In this document: piece after piece, positions 1 through 6,317 of the stretch
Numbering within the stretch: position 1 is the stretch's first letter
How the letters are laid out: every line of letters starts with the position of its first letter
DNA from: DASRCB01 sp035653295
GTDB lineage: Bacteria; Acidobacteriota; Terriglobia; Bryobacterales; Bryobacteraceae
DNA length: 6,317 nt
Direction of reading: 5' to 3'
Assembly (NCBI GenBank): GCA_035653295.1
Contig: DASRCB010000394.1
Span: forward strand, 1-6,317
Translations under genes and position numbers: made by a program
Notes under the pieces: model-generated
Told to the model about the DNA's origin: nothing
What the model saw: the letters and a program-made list of their open reading frames with translations, nothing else
The model's database searches: none

Positions 1-440
1 CGGAAGCCGCCCTGAAAAAACTCGGCGCAAAGCCCGCCGGTTCGCCGGACCATCTAAAGAGGACCTTCGCCACGCCCGCGCCCGGTAAGATCCGCATCGG
101 CGTCGCGCTTGCCAATCGCCCCGAGCTCTACCTCGTCGAGCGGGACCGTCAGCCCGGCGAGCTCGACGTCGAGGTTCTTCATCGCGGCATCCTCGCCGGC
201 GTGCTGGGCATCGGCGAAGAAGCGGTTCGCGAGGAGAAATTCCTCAAATACGTGCGCGGCATCGATGCCGCCGTGGAGCGCGTTCGCTCCGGCGAAGCTC
301 AGATCGGTTTCCTGCTCGAGCCCACTACCATCGAGCAGGTCACGGGGGTCGCTTTTGGCGGCGGCGTCATGCCCCAGAAGTCCACCGATTTCTATCCCAA
401 GCTGCTGAGCGGCCTCACCATTTATAAACTCGGCGCGTAA
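1..440 (+). CDS. DUF1015 family protein, C-terminal part (5' end outside window)
   Basis: The reading frame is open from base 3 to a TAA at 438-440 and gives 145 residues; the start lies upstream of the window. The C-terminus matches what I know of the DUF1015 family (COG4198): an 'LDVEVLHRGIL' segment, a 'YVRGIDAAVERVRSGEAQIGFLLEPT' stretch, and the family-typical ending 'GVMPQKSTDFYPKLLSGL' a few residues before the stop. Full-length members are about 400-450 residues, so about one third is present. The family's biochemical role is not established; in several bacteria the gene lies near serine-biosynthesis genes (serA/serC), which cannot be checked here. There is no signal peptide in the visible part and no sign of damage. 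The next gene starts 114 bp downstream with its own ribosome binding site, so co-transcription is possible but not required. The family call is firm; the function is unknown. Confidence 0.88.
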   Translation, partial: EAALKKLGAKPAGSPDHLKRTFATPAPGKIRIGVALANRPELYLVERDRQPGELDVEVLHRGILAGVLGIGEEAVREEKFLKYVRGIDAAVERVRSGEAQIGFLLEPTTIEQVTGVAFGGGVMPQKSTDFYPKLLSGLTIYKLGA

Positions 441-516
441 CCGTGAACGCGCGGTACTGATACGTACCACAGCGCGGATTTTACGGATCCTTTACGCCCC
501 GGCCCGCTCTCTCGCG

Positions 517-525
517 TGGTAGAGT
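517..525 (+). promoter_or_regulatory. Possible extended -10 promoter element for the 555-3911 gene
   Basis: TGG-TAGAGT matches an extended -10 pattern (TGn followed by a TATAAT-like hexamer at 520-525). It would place a transcript start near 532, about 23 bases before the ATG at 555, leaving room for the ribosome binding site. I see no convincing TTGACA-like -35 at the usual spacing, as the bases there are C/G-rich. A second overlapping hexamer, TAGATT at 525-530, is an alternative. The call rests on motif and position only. Confidence 0.25.
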
Positions 526-543
526 AGATTCCCAAGACCTCAC

Positions 544-548
544 GAGGG
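544..548 (+). promoter_or_regulatory. Ribosome binding site for the 555-3911 gene
   Basis: GAGGG lies 6 bases before the ATG at 555, a normal Shine-Dalgarno spacing. Together with the signal peptide that follows directly, it fixes this ATG as the start. Confidence 0.6.
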
Positions 549-554
549 AACCGC

Positions 555-3500
555 ATGCGATCCTTCCTTTGTACCGTCAGCGCCTTGACGGTGCTGACCT
601 TTGTCGCGGCCGCCGCGGAAACGCCGAACCGAGCCTGGGAACTGGAAAAACAGGGTGATTCGGCGGGCGCTCTGGAGCTGCTGCAGAAAAATGCCGGATC
701 ATCTGCCGCCGACGCTGTTGCCCTGGCCGAGTTCCTCGACCGCCATCGCGACCCCGGCGCGCGAGCTGCCTGGCAGAAGGCGCTCGATATGGCGTCGGGC
801 CCGGAAAAAGTCGCCGCCGCTCGCCGCCTCGTCATCCTCGATCTGATCGCCGGCGACGCCAAATCCGCGCAGCAGCACTTCGCCGCATATCAGGAGGCTG
901 GCGGACGCGATCTGACGCTGCCCGATGCCGCCGCCGATCAGCAGACCGCTGCTCCCACGCGGCTGGTGTCCATCCCCGGGCCGCTCCGCTCGTTCGCGCG
1001 CATGGCGGCGCTGTCGCCCGACCTCCCGCTCAACGAGATTGTCCCCGCCCTGGCGCGCAACATCGTCACCAACGGTTATCAGGCCGCCACCAGCAACGAG
1101 GCGCTGGAACAGACTGAGTATCTCAAGCTGGTCATTCGGTACCTTTCCCAGGCGCGCGAACTTTCCGCGCTTGCCGGCAAGGAAGGCGTGATTCGCATCA
1201 AATCCTGCGATTCCACCCAGACCGCCGATCTGCTGCGCGTCCTCGGCTATCGCGTCCGCGGCGCCTGCGGCAGCGATCTGGTACTGGAAACCGTGAATGC
1301 CACGCGCGCCTTCCTGACCATCGATTCCGGATTCCCGCTGGCGCTGCTGGAGCAGTCCCTGCGCACCAACCGCCCCTTCGAATACCACTACAAGCCGTCC
1401 CAGGTAGCTGTCCTTTACGGGCCTGAATACTGGACCGCGGCCCGCGACCGCCAAACCAGCGGCGATTTCGTCGATTTCATGATCGGCGACCCCTCCATGT
1501 GCCGCCTCTACCTGGCCATGGCCAAGCTCGAGCCCTCCACCGCCGAGCAGATGCGCAAAGCGATTCCCGCGCAGCGCCTGCGCCTGTACGCCCATGTGCT
1601 CGACTTCTACGGCAGCATGTTTGAGATTCGCAACGGCCGCGCCGTGGTTCCCGGGGGCGCGCGTTCCGAGCGCATGTGGGGAGACCTGGCCGGCGCAAGT
1701 CCGGACAACGGCCCCAACTTCTTCTTCCATCTCATCGCCAAAGACGACGGCTGGCTGGCCAGCTATTTCGATGCGTTGTCGCGCATCACTGGGCCGGTGC
1801 AGGATTACCTGACGCAGCCCGCGCGCCTGCAGCGCTTCTATACCGCCATTCGCGGCCGCGTCACCAGTCCCGGTCCGGCGCGGCCGGTGTTCCGCGCCAA
1901 CACCGATATGCTGCTGCTCACCTCGCGCCTCCGTATGGATTCCGCGGGCCGGCCGGCGATTCCCGGCGGCATCGATGTCTGGCGCAACCTCTTCGTTCAT
2001 CATCCGCACGGCAAATACGACGCGAAGCTGGCGAAGGCGGCGACCGGATGGCAAACCCCGGATGACGTGCTCGAGGCGCTCTTCGCTCTGTGCCGCAAGA
2101 ACGTCGAGAACGAGCCGCTGAAAATCTTCATGGCCGTCAGCGACGTCGACCGTTATCGCAGCCAGCCGCTCGATCCCGGCACCGTGGAACTGCTGGTGCG
2201 CAACTGGCGCGATCTCGGGGCGCAGTACGCCATCTTTGCCGAAGTCAGCGATGTCAGCCCGGCCAACATTCGCCAGTTCCTGGACACCGCGTCGGGTATC
2301 CTGCACATCGGTGATGTAGACCTTCGCGCCGACACTGCCGGAAGCCTCCAGGCGCTGGTCGGTCTGTGGCAGATCTGCTGGCGCCACGGATCCCTCTCGG
2401 GCGCGGATGTGAACACCACGTTCGCCACCATCCTGAGCCGCTTTGGCAACATTCACGACGAACGGACGCTGTTCGATTCTTCGCGCGCCGGCGTAAAGGC
2501 GCTCCTCGCCGCCACCCACTCGCCCGCCGACGTCCCGGTGCAGGACCGCATGCTCGACCTGCTGGCCGGCTCGGCCCGCGAATCCGACGTCCACACCGAA
2601 ATGGTGCAGGACATGATCCGCGTCTTCGAGGCGCAGCGGCTGATCTCCCTCACCGATCTCTTTGCCCTTTCAGATAACCTGGACGGACTGGCGCGCGGAC
2701 AGAAGAACGACATGGCGCTGGTGAACAAGGCTGCCGCGCGCATCAGCGAGATTCAGCTTCCGCAGGCCTCCCTCAGCACCGCCGAACGCAACTCCCTGTC
2801 GTTCGGCTACTGGTCGGAAAAGCACCTCGACCGCGAGCGCAAAATGAACCTTCGCGCCATGGTCGACCGGGCCGCGGCCGACCCCAAAAAGCTCGAGGAA
2901 ATTCGCGCCGATCTCGCCCCGCTGCTGCGCGACACCCTGGTCGGCCTGAACTACATCTACTACGCGCCCCCCGGAGCGCAGATCCTCATTACCAATCCGA
3001 TTTTCGTTCGCAGCCACGATTTCATCGGTCTGAGCGGCGCCGCTCAGACCTGGAAAGCCACCGACGTTCAGGGCGGCGGCTGGCCTTCGAGCGCCGGCGG
3101 AAAGCTGATCGGCTCGCTCGCCGACCTGCCTTATGCCCTCGCCCAGGCGGAGCAGAATTTCCTTATTCCCAGCCGCGAGCAGGCGCTCATCTGGGGCGAC
3201 CTCGTTCCGCAGCTTCTGACCAGCGCCACCGTCGCGCGCTGGTGGAATGTCACTCCCGCACAGCTGCATTGGGTGGGTCTGCACATGGATTATGGCGAAA
3301 CCCTGTTCGCCGAAGCGGCGATGAACCGCTCGCGCCTCGAAACCCTGGATCATACCCTGGCGGAATATGCCACGCCGGCCCGCGTCTCGCGCGTTCGCAT
3401 GCTGCTCGAGCAGGGCCGCGTTCGCTCCGCGCTGGACGAGGTCACACCCTCCGAACTGTTCGACGTGGCGCACGCGGCGGCATTCGCCGATGGCGCCTCC

Positions 3501-3911
3501 GATCCGCTGGCCCGCGATATCGTCCGCCTGTCGAAAGAGTCGCCGGAGCAGGTGAATTACGAAACCATCAGCCGCCTTTTCGGCACCCCCAAGCCCACGC
3601 TCACCAACAGCTTCAGCCCGCGCCTGCTGCACCTGCGCACCTTTCCGGCTTTGATGGGCTATTCCAGCCGGATTCTCGCCGAGAGCTGGGAGTCGGATCT
3701 GTTGTACTACGCCGCCCTCGCCGACCAGATGCATCTCCAGCCCGCTGAGCTCAACGTCATGATCCCGTCGTGGACCGAGGAGACGGTTGAGAATATCTTC
3801 GCCACTCATCTGGAGGACTGGCCGGCGTTGCTCCGTTCGCTGCGCTCGGTAGGCGAAAACGCCGTTCAAAAGAGCCGCAGCCAGGCGGCATCGCTGGGAG
3901 GCGGAGAGTAA
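555..3911 (+). CDS. Large exported helical protein of unknown function (1118 aa)
   Basis: I do not recognise a named family. Residues 1-21 form a signal peptide: Arg2, a hydrophobic core (ALTVLTFVAAAA) and a likely cleavage after the Ala run at 18-21. Cys6 is not in a lipobox, so a lipoprotein is unlikely and export to the periplasm or beyond is expected. Residues about 26-115 look like TPR-type helical hairpins ('AWELEKQGDSAGALELLQKN', then Ala/Leu-rich helices). The rest is mostly helical and Leu/Ala-rich, with no catalytic motif I can identify and no membrane segment after the signal. A Gly/Ser-rich stretch (residues about 838-855) follows the segment encoded by a perfect 24-bp palindrome at 3027-3050. 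Cysteines are few and scattered (218, 238, 316, 513, 608). The frame is continuous with codon use like its neighbours. A VWA protein gene follows 43 bp downstream with no promoter visible between, suggesting an operon. The coding call is firm; a scaffolding or protein-interaction role is only inferred from the helical repeat character. Confidence 0.9.
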   Translation: MRSFLCTVSALTVLTFVAAAAETPNRAWELEKQGDSAGALELLQKNAGSSAADAVALAEFLDRHRDPGARAAWQKALDMASGPEKVAAARRLVILDLIAGDAKSAQQHFAAYQEAGGRDLTLPDAAADQQTAAPTRLVSIPGPLRSFARMAALSPDLPLNEIVPALARNIVTNGYQAATSNEALEQTEYLKLVIRYLSQARELSALAGKEGVIRIKSCDSTQTADLLRVLGYRVRGACGSDLVLETVNATRAFLTIDSGFPLALLEQSLRTNRPFEYHYKPSQVAVLYGPEYWTAARDRQTSGDFVDFMIGDPSMCRLYLAMAKLEPSTAEQMRKAIPAQRLRLYAHVLDFYGSMFEIRNGRAVVPGGARSERMWGDLAGASPDNGPNFFFHLIAKDDGWLASYFDALSRITGPVQDYLTQPARLQRFYTAIRGRVTSPGPARPVFRANTDMLLLTSRLRMDSAGRPAIPGGIDVWRNLFVHHPHGKYDAKLAKAATGWQTPDDVLEALFALCRKNVENEPLKIFMAVSDVDRYRSQPLDPGTVELLVRNWRDLGAQYAIFAEVSDVSPANIRQFLDTASGILHIGDVDLRADTAGSLQALVGLWQICWRHGSLSGADVNTTFATILSRFGNIHDERTLFDSSRAGVKALLAATHSPADVPVQDRMLDLLAGSARESDVHTEMVQDMIRVFEAQRLISLTDLFALSDNLDGLARGQKNDMALVNKAAARISEIQLPQASLSTAERNSLSFGYWSEKHLDRERKMNLRAMVDRAAADPKKLEEIRADLAPLLRDTLVGLNYIYYAPPGAQILITNPIFVRSHDFIGLSGAAQTWKATDVQGGGWPSSAGGKLIGSLADLPYALAQAEQNFLIPSREQALIWGDLVPQLLTSATVARWWNVTPAQLHWVGLHMDYGETLFAEAAMNRSRLETLDHTLAEYATPARVSRVRMLLEQGRVRSALDEVTPSELFDVAHAAAFADGASDPLARDIVRLSKESPEQVNYETISRLFGTPKPTLTNSFSPRLLHLRTFPALMGYSSRILAESWESDLLYYAALADQMHLQPAELNVMIPSWTEETVENIFATHLEDWPALLRSLRSVGENAVQKSRSQAASLGGGE
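3027..3050. repeat. Perfect 24-bp palindrome inside a coding region
   Basis: The half-site GGTCTGAGCGGC is followed directly by its exact reverse complement, giving two 12-bp arms with no spacer. Flanking bases (C at 3026, T at 3051) do not extend it. It covers exactly eight codons, residues 825-832 (GLSGAAQT), so the opposite strand in the matching frame encodes the same peptide. As RNA it could fold into a 10-bp stem with a GCGC loop. It could be an intragenic operator, a hairpin, or chance. Confidence 0.9.
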
Positions 3912-3937
3912 AGCAGTTGATTTCGCGCGTTCTTATC

Positions 3938-3945
3938 AGGAGGAG
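3938..3945 (+). promoter_or_regulatory. Strong ribosome binding site for the VWA gene
   Basis: AGGAGGAG, a near-perfect Shine-Dalgarno sequence, ends 9 bases before the ATG at 3955 and fixes that start. It is stronger than the site of the gene upstream, which suggests the VWA protein may be translated more efficiently from a shared transcript. Confidence 0.8.
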
Positions 3946-3954
3946 CACGCTTTC

Positions 3955-4947
3955 ATGACCAGAAAGACAGGCCTTGTCGCCGCCGCCGTGATCGGCTTCA
4001 CCGGCGCCGCCGCGTGGCTGTTTGCGCAGGAGCGGCCCACGTTCCGCATCAAAGTAGACATGGTCGTGCTGAGCTTCACCGTTACCGACAGCAAGGGCCA
4101 TTATGTGAACGGACTGAAGCCGACTGACTTCCGCATCACCGAAGACGGCATTCGCGAGAAGATCAATACCTTCACCGAGGGCAACCGTCCCCCCATGCAG
4201 GTCATGCCCGACGGCAGCACGCGGCCGCTCACCGTCGCCGATGCGCCCGAAAACAAGAACGACACCCACGCCGATTCCTTCGTCGGCACCAACGTGTTCG
4301 TCCTCTTCGATACCAGCAATTACATGTACCGGGGCTTCGTGTTCGCCTCCGATGCCATCGCTGATTTCATCCGCGGCCTCGATCGCGCCGATTCCGTCGC
4401 GGTCTATACCTTCAGCCGCAATCTCAGGCGCACCGCTCCGCTCACCCGCGACCGCAACGACGCGATCTTCGGCCTGCGCAAGGCCGTGGCCGGCGACGAC
4501 TCGGCCCTCTACAACGGCCTGCTCCTCACCCTCCGCGATGCGGCTCGGATTCCCGGCCGCAAGGTCGTGATCGTATTCTCCAATGGCCCGGACAACGCCA
4601 GCATGATCGCGCCCGATGACGTGCGCGCGGTCGCCGAGGACGAGGGCATTCCTATCTACGTCATCTCCACCAGCGAGGTGAACAAAGACCCGGTGTCGAG
4701 TTCCATCTTCCGGCGCATCTCCACTCAGACCGGCGGGAAGGCTTACTTCGCGCGTACGTGGCAGAAGCAGGTGGAAGCGTTCGAGTCCATCCGCGAAGAC
4801 ATCGGCAACAGCTACACCATTACCTACTACCCGGCGCAGAACCCGAACGAGGGCTTCCGCCGGATCAGCGTGGAGATCGCCTCCGACGCCGGCCACAAGC
4901 TCCGCGTGCACGCACGGCCCGGCTACCGCCCCCGCGGCGGCTTCTGA
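3955..4947 (+). CDS. Exported VWA-domain protein, acidobacterial VWFA-related family (TIGR03436-like)
   Basis: 330 residues. Residues 1-24 are a signal peptide (Arg3-Lys4, hydrophobic core, cleavage near 'WLFA-QE'), so the protein should act outside the cytoplasm. Residues 29-75 form the N-terminal beta module typical of this family ('FRIKVDMVVLSFTVTDSKG...GLKPTDFRITEDG'). Residues about 112-240 are the von Willebrand factor A fold: 'NVFVLFDTSNYM', 'ADSVAVYTFS', 'DDSALYNGL', 'KVVIVFSNGPDN' and 'IPIYVIST' in order. The C-terminus ('YTITYYPAQNPNEGFRRISVEI...RVHARPGYRP') is also family-typical. VWA domains usually bind protein partners through a metal held by DxSxS plus a Thr and an Asp. Here the first motif is D119-T-S121-N-Y123, the Thr position is S183 and the second Asp position is N210, so metal binding may be weakened or lost. 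It lies 43 bp after the 1118-residue gene, probably in one operon, making that protein a candidate partner. Family assignment is strong; the role is unknown. Confidence 0.92.
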   Translation: MTRKTGLVAAAVIGFTGAAAWLFAQERPTFRIKVDMVVLSFTVTDSKGHYVNGLKPTDFRITEDGIREKINTFTEGNRPPMQVMPDGSTRPLTVADAPENKNDTHADSFVGTNVFVLFDTSNYMYRGFVFASDAIADFIRGLDRADSVAVYTFSRNLRRTAPLTRDRNDAIFGLRKAVAGDDSALYNGLLLTLRDAARIPGRKVVIVFSNGPDNASMIAPDDVRAVAEDEGIPIYVISTSEVNKDPVSSSIFRRISTQTGGKAYFARTWQKQVEAFESIREDIGNSYTITYYPAQNPNEGFRRISVEIASDAGHKLRVHARPGYRPRGGF

Positions 4948-4969
4948 AGCCTCTGTGTGGTCTGCGGCC

Positions 4970-6274
4970 TCAGCGGCCGGCGGTCACCCGGTACAGTCCC
5001 GAGCCATGCGCCGGCAGATGGAACGTCTGCGCCTCGTGGCTGACGCCCAGATCCCGGCCGGCCCACAAGTCGCGAACAGCGCCGCCCGGCAGCAGACCGA
5101 TCTGTCGCCACACTACGCGCAGGTCGGCGTCATGATCGGCCATATTGAACACGGCCACATTCCATGCTGAGCCTCCTGGCGCGTCCGACACCCAGACGAT
5201 CTCGTCGCCGCTAGACCATACCTCCCGCCCGTGCGCGCCACGCTGATTGACCGCGATCACCTCGTCGTTGGTCAGCAGTGAGTTCGTGAATTCATCGTTG
5301 TCCGGCAGGTTTCCGCCGAATATCAGCGGCGATTGCGCTACCGCCCAGAGGCTCATGAGGGTGCGCTGCTCGTCATGCGTGAACTTCGACCAGCGCGGAT
5401 GAGCGCGTCCCCCGATGCGCCCCAGTGGAAGCATGTCGCCGTCGGGCCACGCGCCGGGCCGCCCCATGCCGCCCCAGATCGAAAGCAGCGTGAAGTTCTG
5501 CCGCAGCAGCCGCCAGTCGTCCCAGAAATCGTCCGACACGCGCCACATGTTCGCGTTCTCGGCGAGGAACGCCGCGTCCTCCACCCGCGCCGGCCCCGGC
5601 GAGAGACTCAGCGCCATAGCCCGCCCGCTCTTCTCGATCGCGACATGCAGCGCGTGCACTTCGCCGCGATGCATGGGCCGGATCTCGTCGTCGGCCTTGA
5701 TGAAATCCACGCCCCACGACCCGTACAGCGCCACCATGGAGTTATAGTAAGCCTGCGCGCCCGGCCGCTTCATGTCGACCCCGTACATGTCCGGATTCCA
5801 CGGGCAGATGGAGAACCGGTCGGCGATGTCGCTGGCGTGCACGCTGGTTCCGAGCACCGGCGTGTTGCGCTCCACCGCCTCCCGCGGAATCCCGCGGAGA
5901 ATGTGGACGCCAAATTTCAGGCCGAGCCCATGGACATAGTCGGCCAGCGGCTTGAAGCCGGCGCCGTTCGCGGCTGATGGGAAGCGGTTCAGGGCCGGCG
6001 TCAGCCGGCCCCATTTGTCCATGGTCAGCTCCGCGCCGGGATGATACTCGTGCCCTTCCGCATTTGGCGCGTACCACTCGATATCGATTACGACATACTG
6101 CCAGCCATGCGCCGCCAGATGCCGCTTCATGTAATCGGCGTTCGCTTTGACTTCGTTCTCGCGAACGTCCGTGCCAAAGCAATCCCAGCTGTTCCAGCCC
6201 ATGGGGGGCGTCTGCGCCGGAACGGCGGCGCGCGCGGCGAGAGCAGCGGCGACAAATACGATGAGGCGCTTCAC
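4970..6274 (-). CDS. Secreted GH27 glycosidase (alpha-galactosidase-like)
   Basis: 434 residues. GH27 enzymes are retaining glycosidases that mostly release terminal alpha-galactose. Residues 1-20 are a signal peptide (Lys2-Arg3, LIVFVAAALAA core, 'AVPA-QT' cleavage), so it acts in the periplasm or outside. The catalytic barrel begins at once with 'PPMGWNSWDCF' (23-33). 'DFIKADD' (190-196) carries the expected nucleophile D195 after K193; 'RVSDDFWDDW' (245-254) carries the expected acid/base D249. 'GAWPDGDMLPLG' (274-285) and 'SLWAVAQSPLIFGGNL' (308-323) are further family blocks; a C-terminal beta domain (about 345-434) completes a normal length. Several sugar-contacting positions differ from classical alpha-galactosidases (DIEW at 64-67 instead of DDxW; S225 instead of Glu), so substrate could be another alpha-galactoside, N-acetylgalactosaminide or beta-L-arabinopyranoside. 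The start is GTG (6272-6274): an in-frame TAG lies three codons upstream (6284-6286), and the next Met is inside the catalytic motif. It converges on the VWA gene and appears to be its own unit. Confidence 0.93.
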   Translation of the reverse strand: MKRLIVFVAAALAARAAVPAQTPPMGWNSWDCFGTDVRENEVKANADYMKRHLAAHGWQYVVIDIEWYAPNAEGHEYHPGAELTMDKWGRLTPALNRFPSAANGAGFKPLADYVHGLGLKFGVHILRGIPREAVERNTPVLGTSVHASDIADRFSICPWNPDMYGVDMKRPGAQAYYNSMVALYGSWGVDFIKADDEIRPMHRGEVHALHVAIEKSGRAMALSLSPGPARVEDAAFLAENANMWRVSDDFWDDWRLLRQNFTLLSIWGGMGRPGAWPDGDMLPLGRIGGRAHPRWSKFTHDEQRTLMSLWAVAQSPLIFGGNLPDNDEFTNSLLTNDEVIAVNQRGAHGREVWSSGDEIVWVSDAPGGSAWNVAVFNMADHDADLRVVWRQIGLLPGGAVRDLWAGRDLGVSHEAQTFHLPAHGSGLYRVTAGR

Positions 6275-6280
6275 GGGCTC

Positions 6281-6286
6281 AGTCTA
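6281..6286 (-). promoter_or_regulatory. Possible -10 element of a leaderless GH27 transcript
   Basis: Read on the minus strand, TAGACT (preceded by TG) ends 6 bases before the GTG start codon, which would put the transcript start on or next to the G of GTG. No clear Shine-Dalgarno sequence lies between (only GAGCCC), which fits a leaderless mRNA. No recognisable -35 is seen in the G/C-rich bases upstream. Weak, from motif and spacing only. Confidence 0.22.
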
Positions 6287-6317
6287 CAGGACGCGCGGGG
6301 CCGCTCGGCACTACAAT

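Noticed and set aside
311..339. Inverted repeat with 9-bp arms (CCTGCTCGA / TCGAGCAGG) and an 11-base spacer in the DUF1015 gene
   Set aside because: About one such repeat is expected by chance in a G/C-rich window of this size, and it lies in conserved coding sequence.
453..468. Inverted repeat GGTAC-N6-GTACC after the DUF1015 stop, as a possible terminator
   Set aside because: The stem is only 5 bp with no T-run after it, so it cannot be told from chance.
699..2594. A 631-codon open frame on the minus strand opposite the large plus-strand gene
   Set aside because: Its product is a low-order Gly/Ala/Arg/Val-rich sequence with no signal, family motif or ribosome binding site. Long antisense frames are expected opposite a G/C-rich coding region, and the plus-strand frame has a signal peptide and an RBS.
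2670..3869. A 399-codon minus-strand open frame
   Set aside because: It is also a shadow of the large gene. It contains the peptide GLSGAAQT only because the in-phase palindrome at 3027-3050 reads the same on both strands.
3757..4911. A 384-codon minus-strand open frame opposite the VWA gene
   Set aside because: The product is rich in Gly/Asp/Glu/Val/His without recognisable motifs; the plus-strand VWA protein is clearly the real gene.
5333..5977. A 214-codon plus-strand open frame opposite the GH27 gene
   Set aside because: The Arg/Pro/His-rich translation is typical of an antisense frame in G/C-rich DNA; GH27 motifs on the minus strand span the same region.
5985..6013. 8-bp G/C hairpin with a GTCA loop (GGGCCGGC / GCCGGCCC) within the GH27 gene
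   Set aside because: Short all-G/C stems are expected by chance here; it is internal to coding sequence with no T-run.

Overview
The window is high-GC DNA (G/C-rich third codon positions throughout) and most resembles a chromosomal segment of an acidobacterium, probably Bryobacterales/Solibacter-like. The strongest clue is the protein at 3955-4947, which has the layout of the 'VWFA-related Acidobacterial domain' family (TIGR03436). A secreted GH27 glycosidase and a very large secreted protein of no recognised family fit that lineage. The taxonomic call is inference; there is no rRNA or other marker gene here.

Layout: (1) 1-440, plus strand: the last 145 residues of a DUF1015-family protein, cut by the window edge. 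(2) 441-554: a short intergenic region with a possible extended -10 promoter and a Shine-Dalgarno site for the next gene. (3) 555-3911, plus: an 1118-residue exported, mostly helical protein with a TPR-like N-terminus and no recognised family. (4) 3955-4947, plus: an exported VWA-domain protein 43 bp downstream with a strong ribosome binding site, probably co-transcribed with (3). (5) 4970-6274, minus: a secreted GH27 alpha-galactosidase-like enzyme, convergent with (4) and separated from it by only 22 bp. (6) 6275-6317: the upstream region of the GH27 gene, up to the window edge.

How the genes may work together: (3) and (4) look like a two-gene operon of exported proteins, a large repeat/helical protein plus a VWA protein. 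This is a plausible uncharacterised envelope or periplasmic pair, but its function cannot be read from the sequence. The GH27 gene is a separate carbohydrate-degrading unit. The DUF1015 gene is an unrelated upstream neighbour.

Most worth a second look: a perfect 24-bp palindrome inside the 1118-residue gene that covers exactly eight codons; the degenerate metal-binding (MIDAS) residues of the VWA protein; and the altered sugar-recognition residues of the GH27 enzyme, whose catalytic residues are intact. No CRISPR array, tRNA, rRNA, insertion sequence or attachment site was seen.
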